NCBI GenBank assembly: GCA_031259905.1
Contig: JAIRKS010000114.1
Coordinates: 1 to 5,122 of the forward strand
DNA: 5,122 bases
Direction of reading: 5' to 3'
Source of the DNA: Odoribacteraceae bacterium
Lineage (GTDB): Bacteria > Bacteroidota > Bacteroidia > Bacteroidales > Marinifilaceae
Shown here in pieces: positions 1-5,122 of this stretch. Position 1 is the first letter of the stretch. The number at the start of each line of letters is the position of its first letter. A program made the translations under genes and the position numbers. The notes below the pieces were generated by a model. The model searched no databases and had not been told where the DNA came from. It saw only the letters and a list, made by a program, of their open reading frames with translations.

Positions 1-248
1 CTCCGTACTCGCCGGACTGAGCTCCGTAATCGCTCGACTGAGCTCCGTAATCGCCCGACGGAGCTCCGTAATCGCACGACGGAGCTCCGTAATCGCACGA
101 CGGAGCTCCGTAATCACTCGACGGAGCTCCGTAATCGCCCGACGGAGCTCCGTAATCGCCCGACGGAGCTCCGTAATCGCCCGACGGAGCTCCGTAATCG
201 CTCGACGGAGCTCCGTAATCGCTCGACGGAGCTCTGTAATCACTCGAC
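1..248. repeat. 21-bp tandem repeat array, 11 full units plus a partial 12th
   Basis: Units start at 1, 22, 43 and so on to 211, with a partial copy at 232-248; the array runs off the left edge. Each unit reads CTCCGT, a 9-nt spacer near AATCGCCCG, then ACGGAG. The two arms are reverse complements, so each unit can fold as a 6-bp stem with a 9-nt loop. Each unit junction forms the perfect 12-bp palindrome ACGGAGCTCCGT. The nine central units (43-231) have invariant arms and differ only at unit positions 11 and 13 in the loop. The first two units carry ACTGAG and the last CTCTGT, so the edges are degenerate. Because 21 is a multiple of three, five of the six reading frames stay open, and an open frame here proves nothing. 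The period equals about two DNA helical turns. Function is unknown: a coding minisatellite, a phased protein-binding array and an RNA hairpin cluster all remain possible. Confidence 0.97.
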
Positions 249-250
249 AT
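1..250 (-). CDS. Possible low-complexity heptapeptide-repeat protein, 3' end outside window
   Basis: On the minus strand an ATG at 250-248 lies at the edge of the repeat array, in frame with the reading A-P-S-(S/G/C)-D-Y-G. The product would begin MSSDYRAPSSDYGAPSGDYG and continue for 83 codons to the window edge as near-perfect heptads; the last two become AQSSDYG and AQSGEYG. There is no signal peptide, membrane segment or recognised domain. Four of the other five frames are also open (plus-strand readings L-R-N-R-P-T-E and S-V-I-A-R-R-S among them), so openness is not evidence. The most variable base changes the residue in this frame but is silent in the plus-strand S-V-I-A-R-R-S frame, which argues against selection for this protein. 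No clear promoter or ribosome binding site precedes the ATG. The start at the array edge is the only positive sign, so this is a weak call. Confidence 0.22.
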   Translation of the reverse strand, partial: MSSDYRAPSSDYGAPSSDYGAPSGDYGAPSGDYGAPSGDYGAPSSDYGAPSCDYGAPSCDYGAPSGDYGAQSSDYGAQSGEYG

Positions 251-292
251 TGCCCCGTTGTCCCGCGGCTTTATTTCCTTGCCCTCCCCCGC

Positions 293-321
293 TTGACTTT
301 CCAGGGATCCCGCTATCTTCG
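293..321 (+). promoter_or_regulatory. Predicted Bacteroidota-type promoter for exbBD
   Basis: TTG at 293-295 is followed after 18 nt by TATCTTCG at 314-321. This matches the Bacteroidota primary-sigma pattern (TTG around -33, TAnnTTTG around -7) with one mismatch in the -7 box. It ends 23 nt before the exbB ATG and lies between the repeat array and the gene. The tiny frame starting with the ATG at 332 ends after six codons at 350-352 and is probably incidental. Confidence 0.5.
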
Positions 322-344
322 CGGTCTAACCATGAAAATAAAAC

Positions 345-1061
345 ATGAATAACACGTCATTTATCGCCCTGCTCGCCTCCCCGGTGGAAACCGGACAGGG
401 TTTCTGGGAGATTATCACGAGGGGAGGATGGCTCATGATCCCCATCCTCCTGCTCTCGCTGGTCATCGTGTACATCGCGTGCGAGCGTTCCTGGATCATC
501 CGGAAGATCGGGCGCGGCGAGGACGGGTATTTCATGAACGACGCGAGGTTCGTCCGTCACGTGCGCGAGATGATCATCGAGGGGGACACGCGCGGCGCCG
601 CGACGAGTTGCGACAACCAAGGGACCCTCCTCGCCCGCGTCGTCGCCAAGGGCGTCTCCCGCGTGCACGTCTCCAGCGAGGAGACGCGGCGAGCGATGGA
701 GGAACAAGCACGCGTCGAGGTGGCGCGCCTCGAGAAAGGCATCTCCCTGCTGGCTACCTGCGCCACGAGCGCTCCCCTGATCGGCTTCCTCGGCACGGTG
801 ATCGGCATGATACAAGCGTTTCACGACATGTCCGTCGCCGGGGGAAACATCGACATCGCGCTGCTCTCGCGCGGGATATACACCGCGCTGGTCACTACCG
901 TCGCCGGCCTGACCGTCGGCATCATCGGGAACTTCGCCCACCATCACCTCGTCACCATGATCGACAAGCGGGTGCTCTGGCTGGAATGTATCATCGAGGA
1001 GATCGCGGAGATCCCCCTCCTCGCGCGTGAACCCCTGGAATCCTCCTCCACGTGGCACTGA
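345..1061 (+). CDS. exbB: MotA/TolQ/ExbB family proton channel protein (ExbB-like)
   Basis: This 238-aa inner-membrane protein is the likely channel subunit that, with ExbD, converts proton-motive force into work on TonB-dependent outer-membrane transport, or a Tol-like function. Three membrane segments are visible: about residues 29-46 (WLMIPILLLSLVIVYIA), 134-159 (SAPLIGFLGTVIGMI) and 178-199 (ALVTTVAGLTVGIIGNF). A long charged cytoplasmic region sits between the first two, as is usual for the family. The APLIGFLGTVIGMI motif is characteristic. The chosen ATG gives a normal short periplasmic N-terminus, and an A-rich leader (AAAATAAAAC) precedes it. The 3' end overlaps exbD by 10 nt, implying translational coupling. 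One oddity: where E. coli ExbB has Glu176 in G-I-A-E-A-L, this protein reads G-I-Y-T-A-L with Thr180. No tonB follows. Family assignment is secure; ExbB versus TolQ rests on overall pattern. Confidence 0.9.
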   Translation: MNNTSFIALLASPVETGQGFWEIITRGGWLMIPILLLSLVIVYIACERSWIIRKIGRGEDGYFMNDARFVRHVREMIIEGDTRGAATSCDNQGTLLARVVAKGVSRVHVSSEETRRAMEEQARVEVARLEKGISLLATCATSAPLIGFLGTVIGMIQAFHDMSVAGGNIDIALLSRGIYTALVTTVAGLTVGIIGNFAHHHLVTMIDKRVLWLECIIEEIAEIPLLAREPLESSSTWH

Positions 1062-1447
1062 AACGGAATAACAAGGTCGCCCCGCGCTTCAACATGGCCG
1101 CGATGACGGACGTTATCTTCCTGTTGTTGCTCTTTTTCATGATCTCCTCCACGCTGGTCAATCCCGGCGCGTTCCGCTTGTCGCACCCCGGGAACACCGG
1201 TCAGGCAACCGATTCCCCGCGCGTCATCGTCTCTATTGACAAGAACCTCGCCTTTTACCTGGACGGGAAGGTGACCCCCTTCTCGCTGATCGAGGAACGG
1301 CTGGTAGGGATACTGGACGGGACGCGCGACCCCGTCGTCTCGCTGCAAGTGGACAAGAGCGTCCCCGTGGAGCAAGTGATAAGGGTCATGCACATCACGA
1401 GAAAACACGACTACCGGGTCACCCTCGCCACCACGCCGGGAGAGTAA
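1052..1447 (+). CDS. exbD: Biopolymer transport protein ExbD/TolR family
   Basis: This 131-aa partner of ExbB is anchored in the inner membrane with a periplasmic C-terminal domain. The start is a GTG at 1052-1054 inside the end of exbB. It is preferred because it gives the classic family N-terminus (MALKRNNKVAPRFNMAAMTD), a basic cytoplasmic tail leading into one membrane helix at about residues 19-36 (VIFLLLLFFMISSTL). Asp20, just before the helix in M-T-D-V-I-F-L-L, corresponds to the proton-carrying Asp25 of E. coli ExbD. The remaining residues, about 40-131, form the periplasmic domain, including VIVSIDKNLAFYLDGK and a C-terminal part near VEQVIRVM typical of ExbD. Length is close to the usual 130-145 aa. 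An alternative ATG at codon 15 would remove the basic tail and is less likely. The gene stops one base from the convergent MATE gene. Confidence 0.9.
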   Translation: MALKRNNKVAPRFNMAAMTDVIFLLLLFFMISSTLVNPGAFRLSHPGNTGQATDSPRVIVSIDKNLAFYLDGKVTPFSLIEERLVGILDGTRDPVVSLQVDKSVPVEQVIRVMHITRKHDYRVTLATTPGE

Positions 1448-1448
1448 A

Positions 1449-2789
1449 CTACCGGTCGAACAGCGAGCGCTCGACCCGCCCGAAGAATAACGTCTGCATC
1501 CCCCCGCGCAACGCGAGGTAGACGATAAAGGCTAACCACAGGACGTGATTGCCCCCGGCAGGAATGCCGTGATAGACCAGGAAGAAACCACCGACGGCGA
1601 TCAACATGGCCAGCAACATCTGCCGGGTGGCCGTCGCGCCAATCAAGATGCCGTCCCACAAGAACGCCGCGAAGCCGGCAAACGGGATGGCCAGCACCCA
1701 GTAAAAGTACTCCCCCGCCACGCGCGTCACCTCGCGGCTGCTGGTCAGTAACGAGAGAAACGCGCTCCCGCCCACCGCGTACAGTAACGTGAAGAGGGCG
1801 GATAATCCCGCGCCCCACCCGAAAAGATGACGGATCACCCGGCGCGTCCCCGCCCGGTTTCCCTCGCCGACGCGACGCCCCACCAGCGCTTCCGCCGCGT
1901 GAGCGAAACCGTCCATGATGTACGAGAAAAGCGTGAAGAGTTGCATCAATAGCGTGTTGACGGCCAGCACGACTTCCCCTTGACGCGTCCCGGCAGCGGT
2001 GAAGAAGAGCGTCACGACGATCAGGCACGTCGTCCGCAGGAAAATGTCCCGGTTCATGACAAGAAAAAGCCGCATCTCCCGCCTCCGGAAACATTCCCGC
2101 GGCGCGAATACCCCACGCGGGAGGGGGTACTCCCGTCGCCAGAGCCACGTCGCCATCGCTAACCCGGCGTATTGCGCGATCACCGTCCCGAGGGCCACTC
2201 CCTCGACTTTCATTCCGAACAGGTAGACCAGGCAGAGGCTGCACGCGATGTTCAGCACGTTGACCGCTATCGCGATGAACATCGGGTAGCGGGAGTTCTG
2301 CATCCCGATGAACCACCCCTTGAAGCAGTATAGCCCCAGTACCGCCGGCGCGCCCCAGACGCAGACGCGGAAGTAGATCGCGGCCTGCTCGCCTACCTCG
2401 CCGGTGGCCTCCAGTAACGGGAGCGCCAGCCGCTCGACGGGATACTGTAATAGCAGTATGATCACCGAGGAGATCGCGGCAACGCCCAGTGCCCGTGCCA
2501 GCACGCGGGCCGTCTCCTCCCCGTCTCCCCTCCCCCTAGCTTGCGCGGTTAACCCGCTCGTCCCCATGCGCAGGAATCCGAAGTTCCAGTATACAAGGTT
2601 GAATAATACCCCTCCCACGGCAATGGCCCCGATGCAGGAGGCCGCGCCCATGTGGCCGACGATCGCGACGTCCACTAACCCCAGCAAGGGTACCGTGATG
2701 TTGGAAACGATCGAGGGAAGGGCCAGGCGGAGAATCTCCCTGTTTGTCCCTGCCGCGAGGCGTTTCATGTTGTTCGCGAAGAAATTCAT
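1449..2789 (-). CDS. MATE family efflux transporter, DinF-like
   Basis: This 446-aa inner-membrane protein has about 12 hydrophobic segments, the normal size and layout of multidrug and toxic compound extrusion (MATE) exporters, which expel organic cations or metabolites in exchange for H+ or Na+. The N-terminal segment LALPSIVSNITVPLLGLVD followed by VAIVGHMG is typical of the DinF branch. Asp40 in helix 1 (G-L-V-D-V-A-I-V-G-H) matches the cation-coupling Asp41 described in archaeal PfMATE. The stretch WNFGFLRMGTSGLTAQARG is another family signature. The substrate cannot be predicted. The ATG at 2789 is used; a second ATG at codon 8 (2768) would also leave helix 1 intact. The coding start lies only 25 nt past the tRNA-Thr terminator T-tract, so either its promoter overlaps that terminator or it depends on read-through; I found no convincing promoter. 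It is convergent with exbD. Confidence 0.92.
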   Translation of the reverse strand: MNFFANNMKRLAAGTNREILRLALPSIVSNITVPLLGLVDVAIVGHMGAASCIGAIAVGGVLFNLVYWNFGFLRMGTSGLTAQARGRGDGEETARVLARALGVAAISSVIILLLQYPVERLALPLLEATGEVGEQAAIYFRVCVWGAPAVLGLYCFKGWFIGMQNSRYPMFIAIAVNVLNIACSLCLVYLFGMKVEGVALGTVIAQYAGLAMATWLWRREYPLPRGVFAPRECFRRREMRLFLVMNRDIFLRTTCLIVVTLFFTAAGTRQGEVVLAVNTLLMQLFTLFSYIMDGFAHAAEALVGRRVGEGNRAGTRRVIRHLFGWGAGLSALFTLLYAVGGSAFLSLLTSSREVTRVAGEYFYWVLAIPFAGFAAFLWDGILIGATATRQMLLAMLIAVGGFFLVYHGIPAGGNHVLWLAFIVYLALRGGMQTLFFGRVERSLFDR

Positions 2790-2814
2790 AGTCGCTCGTG
2801 AAACCTTAGTCGTG

Positions 2815-2846
2815 AAATAAAACGCCCGGGATTCTCGATCCCGGGC
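2815..2846 (-). terminator. Intrinsic terminator of tRNA-Thr
   Basis: The arms GCCCGGGAT (2824-2832) and ATCCCGGGC (2838-2846) form a perfect 9-bp G+C-rich stem around a 5-nt loop. Read on the minus strand, the stem is followed by G, TTTT, A, TTT, a T-rich tract suited to Rho-independent termination. The plus-strand flank (AGCCCTG) has no T-tract, so the element works in the direction of the tRNA, 20 nt after its 3' end. Confidence 0.8.
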
Positions 2847-2865
2847 AGCCCTGTTTAAACATTCG

Positions 2866-2938
<73 letters not shown>

Positions 2939-2949
2939 CTTTCAGGACG

Positions 2950-2981
2950 CGAATGTAATATTATTTCCCGAACACGAGAAA
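2950..2981 (-). promoter_or_regulatory. Predicted promoter for tRNA-Thr
   Basis: On the minus strand TTTC (2981-2978) is followed after 20 nt by TACATTCG (2957-2950), a one-mismatch copy of the Bacteroidota -7 box TAnnTTTG. It ends 11 nt before the mature tRNA 5' end at 2938, placing transcription initiation a few bases upstream of the tRNA. The upstream box is poor; the -7 box carries the call. Confidence 0.4.
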
Positions 2982-3076
2982 TCTCCCCGCGAAAATTATT
3001 CTCTGTACCGCGATCGCCCCGAACGCCTCCCCCGGCCCCCCGCGACGATCTACAGGCAGTTGACACCCGCGCCCGG

Positions 3077-3100
3077 CCTCGCGGTAGCGCTACCGCGAGG
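3077..3100. promoter_or_regulatory. Perfect 24-bp palindrome upstream of guaB, possible operator
   Basis: The half-site CCTCGCGGTAGC (3077-3088) is followed directly by its exact reverse complement (3089-3100) with no spacer. It ends 5 nt before the putative -33 region of the guaB promoter and about 70 nt before the ATG. No T-tract follows on either strand, so an intrinsic terminator is unlikely. The position suits an activator or repressor dimer site, or a cruciform. It does not resemble the E. coli PurR operator. No regulator is encoded in the window, so function is inferred from symmetry and location alone. Confidence 0.5.
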
Positions 3101-3105
3101 GAAGC

Positions 3106-3137
3106 GTTCACGGTTCTCGAACATTTTGCTACCTTCG
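3106..3137 (+). promoter_or_regulatory. Predicted guaB promoter
   Basis: GTTC (3106-3109) is followed after 20 nt by TACCTTCG (3130-3137), again one mismatch from TAnnTTTG. It leaves a leader of roughly 25 nt before the guaB ATG at 3169. The -33 match is weak, but the -7 box is the same TAnnTTCG variant proposed for exbB and tRNA-Thr. Confidence 0.42.
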
Positions 3138-3168
3138 CGTCACGAATCACTCGAAAACGCGCAAAACT

Positions 3169-4659
3169 ATGGCAACTTATTTAGACGATGTGTCGAGAAC
3201 CTTCGGGGAATACCTGCTTGTCCCCGGCCTGACCACGAAACAATGTACACCGGGGAATGTTTCCCTGAAAACCCCACTGGTGAAATTCAAAATGGGCGAG
3301 ACGCCGGCGATCGCGCTGAACATCCCGTTCGTGTCGGCCATCATGCAGTCGGTCTCGGACGCGGGCCTAGCCATCGCGCTGGCGCGTAACGGGGGGTTGT
3401 CGTTCATCTTTGGCTCGCAGCCGGCGGAGGCGCAGGCGGAGATGGTGCGCAGGGTCAAGAAATTCAAGGCCGGTTTCGTTACCAGCGACTCGAACCTGAT
3501 GCCGGAGAATACCCTCGCCGACGTGGTCGCGCTGACCCGCAGAACGGGGCACACCACGATCGGGATCACGCACGACGGCTCCCCGAACGGGAGATTGCTG
3601 GGGCTGGTGACGAGCCGCGATTACCGGACGGAAAAGGACCCGGCGGATCGTCCCGTGCGCGAGTTCATGACTCCCTTCTCGAAGCTCACGGTGGGCGAGG
3701 TCGGCATATCGCTCACGGAGGCCAACCAGGTAATATGGGACCACAAGCTGAACACGCTGCCGATCATCGACAAGGACAATAACCTGGTGTATTTCGTCTT
3801 CCGGAAAGATTACGATAGCCATAAGAATAACCCCGACGAGTTGCTGAACACGACGGACAAGACGCTGCTGGTGGGCGCCGGGGTAAACACGCGGGATTAC
3901 ACGCGTCGAGTACCCGTGCTCGTGGAGGCCGGCGTGGACGTGCTTTGCGTCGACTCGTCGGACGGTTTTTCCGAGTGGCAGTCCGACGCCATCCGCTGGA
4001 TCAAGCGGGAGTACAACGGGCGGGTGCTAGTCGGGGGCGGCAACATCGTTGACCCGGAGGGATTCCATCACCTGGTGGGCGCCGGGGCCGACTTCGTGAA
4101 GGTGGGAATCGGCGGCGGCTCTATCTGCATTACGCGAGAGCAGAAGGGCATCGGCCGGGGACAAGCCACGGCGATTATCGACGTGGTGGCCGCGCGGGAC
4201 GCCTATTGCCGGGAAACGGGCACGTACGTGCCGGTGTGTAGCGACGGGGGACTGGTGCACGACTATCACATGGTGCTGGCTCTCGCGATGGGCGCTGACT
4301 TCTTGATGATGGGCCGGTATTTTGCCCGCTTCGACGAGTCGCCCACGAAAAAGCTGAAAATCGGGAATAACTACGTGAAGGAATACTGGGGCGAGGGATC
4401 TAACCGCGCCCAAAACTGGCAACGCTACGACATGGGCGGCTCCGAATCGCTGAAATTCGAGGAGGGAGTGGACAGTTACGTCCCCTATGCCGGCAAAATG
4501 AAAGATAACCTGGACATCACGTTGGGGAAAATCAAGGCGACCATGTGTAGTTGCGGCGCAATCACGATCGCGGAGTTGCAGAAAAATGCGAAAATCACGT
4601 TAGTGTCCTCCACGAGTATCGTGGAGGGGGGGGCTCACGACGTGATCCTGAAAGAATAG
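3169..4659 (+). CDS. guaB: IMP dehydrogenase, Tritrichomonas-like type
   Basis: This 496-aa cytosolic enzyme oxidises IMP to XMP with NAD+, the committed step of guanine nucleotide synthesis. It is a TIM-barrel protein with an inserted pair of CBS domains (about residues 112-155 and 167-216, the second opening M-T-P-F-S-K-L). The NAD-site loop D-S-S-D-G-F starts at Asp262. The K+/active-site loop G-I-G-G-G-S-I-C-I-T-R carries the catalytic Cys320, and the mobile flap has the catalytic pair Arg419-Tyr420 (NWQRYD). The C-terminal SIVEGGAHDVI completes the family pattern, so the enzyme appears intact. From memory, its N-terminus (TFGEYLLVPGL), SFIFGSQ, VFRKDYD and GEGSNRAQNWQRYD match T. foetus IMPDH far better than E. 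coli-type GuaB. Lys311 and Glu432 match T. foetus Lys310/Glu431, which are associated with low mycophenolic acid sensitivity. The ATG aligns with that protein's start. A run of eight G at 4626-4633 lies near the 3' end. Confidence 0.96.
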   Translation: MATYLDDVSRTFGEYLLVPGLTTKQCTPGNVSLKTPLVKFKMGETPAIALNIPFVSAIMQSVSDAGLAIALARNGGLSFIFGSQPAEAQAEMVRRVKKFKAGFVTSDSNLMPENTLADVVALTRRTGHTTIGITHDGSPNGRLLGLVTSRDYRTEKDPADRPVREFMTPFSKLTVGEVGISLTEANQVIWDHKLNTLPIIDKDNNLVYFVFRKDYDSHKNNPDELLNTTDKTLLVGAGVNTRDYTRRVPVLVEAGVDVLCVDSSDGFSEWQSDAIRWIKREYNGRVLVGGGNIVDPEGFHHLVGAGADFVKVGIGGGSICITREQKGIGRGQATAIIDVVAARDAYCRETGTYVPVCSDGGLVHDYHMVLALAMGADFLMMGRYFARFDESPTKKLKIGNNYVKEYWGEGSNRAQNWQRYDMGGSESLKFEEGVDSYVPYAGKMKDNLDITLGKIKATMCSCGAITIAELQKNAKITLVSSTSIVEGGAHDVILKE

Positions 4660-4670
4660 CACGAAAGAAG

Positions 4671-4702
4671 ACGGTTACCGTGGAACGTGGAATTTTTCCA
4701 CG
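4671..4702. repeat. Short inverted and direct repeats after guaB
   Basis: Just after the guaB stop lies ACGGT-T-ACCGT (4671-4681). Next come two tandem copies of CGTGGAA (4679-4685, 4686-4692), the second pairing with TTCCACG (4696-4702) across a 3-nt TTT loop. The 7-bp hairpin could end or protect the guaB transcript, but its T's lie in the loop and no T-tract follows the stem, so it is not a standard intrinsic terminator. Confidence 0.35.
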
Positions 4703-4776
4703 CGTTGCGGGATAAACAAGGAAGGTTCTACACTGAAATTCCTCTCCGGTAGGCAATTCCCTAGGTGGCACGTGAA

Positions 4777-4806
4777 TTGTTGTTACCTGTAATTAGAAAA
4801 CAACAA
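4777..4806 (+). repeat. A/T-rich inverted repeat in the leader of the 99-aa gene
   Basis: TTGTTGTT (4777-4784) pairs with AACAACAA (4799-4806) across a 14-nt loop, ending 14 nt before the ATG at 4821. The stem is mostly A-T and would be weak as RNA. It could be a leader structure or a protein site. I saw no good -33/-7 pair in the 161-nt gap between guaB and this gene, so its promoter is unresolved. Confidence 0.3.
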
Positions 4807-4820
4807 CAAAACGGGAAATC

Positions 4821-5120
4821 ATGAAAACAAATGCAATCACCAGGGGACAGGAAGGATGTTACGAGTTATTCTTCGAGCCGAATGACTTACCACGGGTGCA
4901 GTACCTGCTGGAAACCAAACAGTTCTTTAATCTCGGCAAACTAAAAAATTATATCGAGGATAATACCGGCATCAAGTTGTGTCTCTCCCTGAAGGAACGG
5001 GGGACGCACGCGACGGCACAGTTGTTCGAGTATTTTTTCCACGCGTACGAGCCGGTATCGCCGCTCATGGAATTCGAAAACACGGAGGCAGAGGCCATCG
5101 CCCTTTCGAAAATTGTATAA
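4821..5120 (+). CDS. Hypothetical protein, 99 aa
   Basis: I do not recognise this protein. It starts MKTNAITRGQEGCYELFFEP and ends at TAA 5118-5120. It has no signal peptide, no membrane segment and no metal-binding cluster; the two cysteines (residues 13 and 54) are isolated. The composition is mixed acidic/basic and rich in Phe, Tyr and Leu. Segments near LPRVQYLLETKQFFNLGKL and ATAQLFEYFFHAY look helical, so a small soluble folded protein is likely. Codon use is plausible but less strictly G+C-ending than guaB or exbB, with more AAT, TTA and AAA codons, which may mark a recent or weakly expressed gene. An A-rich leader (AAAACAACAACAAAAC) precedes the ATG, fitting Bacteroidota translation starts. 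It lies 161 nt after guaB on the same strand and could be read through from it. Coding is likely given the ordinary-looking sequence, but there is no functional clue. Confidence 0.65.
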   Translation: MKTNAITRGQEGCYELFFEPNDLPRVQYLLETKQFFNLGKLKNYIEDNTGIKLCLSLKERGTHATAQLFEYFFHAYEPVSPLMEFENTEAEAIALSKIV

Positions 5121-5122
5121 AT

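Noticed and set aside
1..248. CRISPR array or plasmid iterons
   Set aside because: The units abut without unique spacers, so this is not a CRISPR array. Iterons of this size exist, but there is no rep gene, A+T-rich unwinding region or DnaA box nearby.
1..348. Plus-strand ORFs through the repeat (L-R-N-R-P-T-E and S-V-I-A-R-R-S readings)
   Set aside because: They are open mainly because the unit is 21 nt. They run to stops at 346-348 and 350-352, overlap the exbB promoter and start, and have no start signal in the window.
357..1058. Long minus-strand and alternate-frame ORFs over exbB/exbD
   Set aside because: These arise from high G+C content on the opposite strand or in other frames. They have no family resemblance, while the exbB and exbD frames show clear membrane motifs.
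1411..2316. 301-aa minus-strand ORF inside the MATE gene
   Set aside because: It is a different frame of the same strand as the well-supported MATE protein. Its composition is Arg/Gly/Asp-rich and typical of a G+C shadow frame.
4626..4633. Run of eight G in guaB as a phase-variation switch
   Set aside because: It lies in conserved codons for V-E-G-G-A-H, and slippage would change only about the last nine residues of an important enzyme. A regulated switch is unlikely, though sequencing error there is possible.
4686..4702. Intrinsic terminator after guaB
   Set aside because: The 7-bp hairpin has its T's in the loop and no T-tract after the stem on either strand, so I list it only as an inverted repeat.

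Overview
The window looks like G+C-rich chromosomal DNA from a member of the Bacteroidota, probably Bacteroidales. This is inferred from three signs. The best promoter candidates follow the TTG / TAnnTTTG pattern rather than TTGACA/TATAAT, the gene starts have A-rich leaders without clear Shine-Dalgarno sequences, and the tRNA lacks an encoded CCA. No species can be named from the sequence alone.

Layout. Positions 1-248 are a tandem array of a 21-bp unit. Each unit has the form CTCCGT-N9-ACGGAG, so it is both a direct repeat and a small hairpin. A possible repeat-protein ORF reads leftward out of the array (250 to 1). A promoter at 293-321 precedes exbB (345-1061) and exbD (1052-1447, GTG start, 10-nt overlap), an energy-transducing proton channel pair without a tonB gene beside it. 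Convergent to exbD, with a single base between the stop codons, is a MATE-family exporter of the DinF type (2789 to 1449). Upstream of it on the same strand are tRNA-Thr(CGU) (2938-2866) and an intrinsic terminator (2846-2815).

Divergent from the tRNA is guaB (3169-4659), encoding IMP dehydrogenase. Its leader carries a perfect 24-bp palindrome (3077-3100) and a promoter candidate (3106-3137). The protein has every catalytic element of IMPDH. As I recall the sequence, it resembles the enzyme of the protozoan Tritrichomonas foetus much more than the usual bacterial GuaB, down to the Lys/Glu pair linked with poor mycophenolic acid binding. After a 161-nt gap with two inverted repeats comes an unrecognised 99-aa gene (4821-5120).

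The genes do not form one pathway. They are housekeeping units: envelope energisation, drug/metabolite efflux, translation and guanine nucleotide synthesis. The most unusual items are the phased palindromic array, the T. foetus-type IMPDH, the palindrome in its promoter region, and an ExbB with threonine where E. coli ExbB has a conserved membrane glutamate. I found no clear sign of a new multi-gene system.
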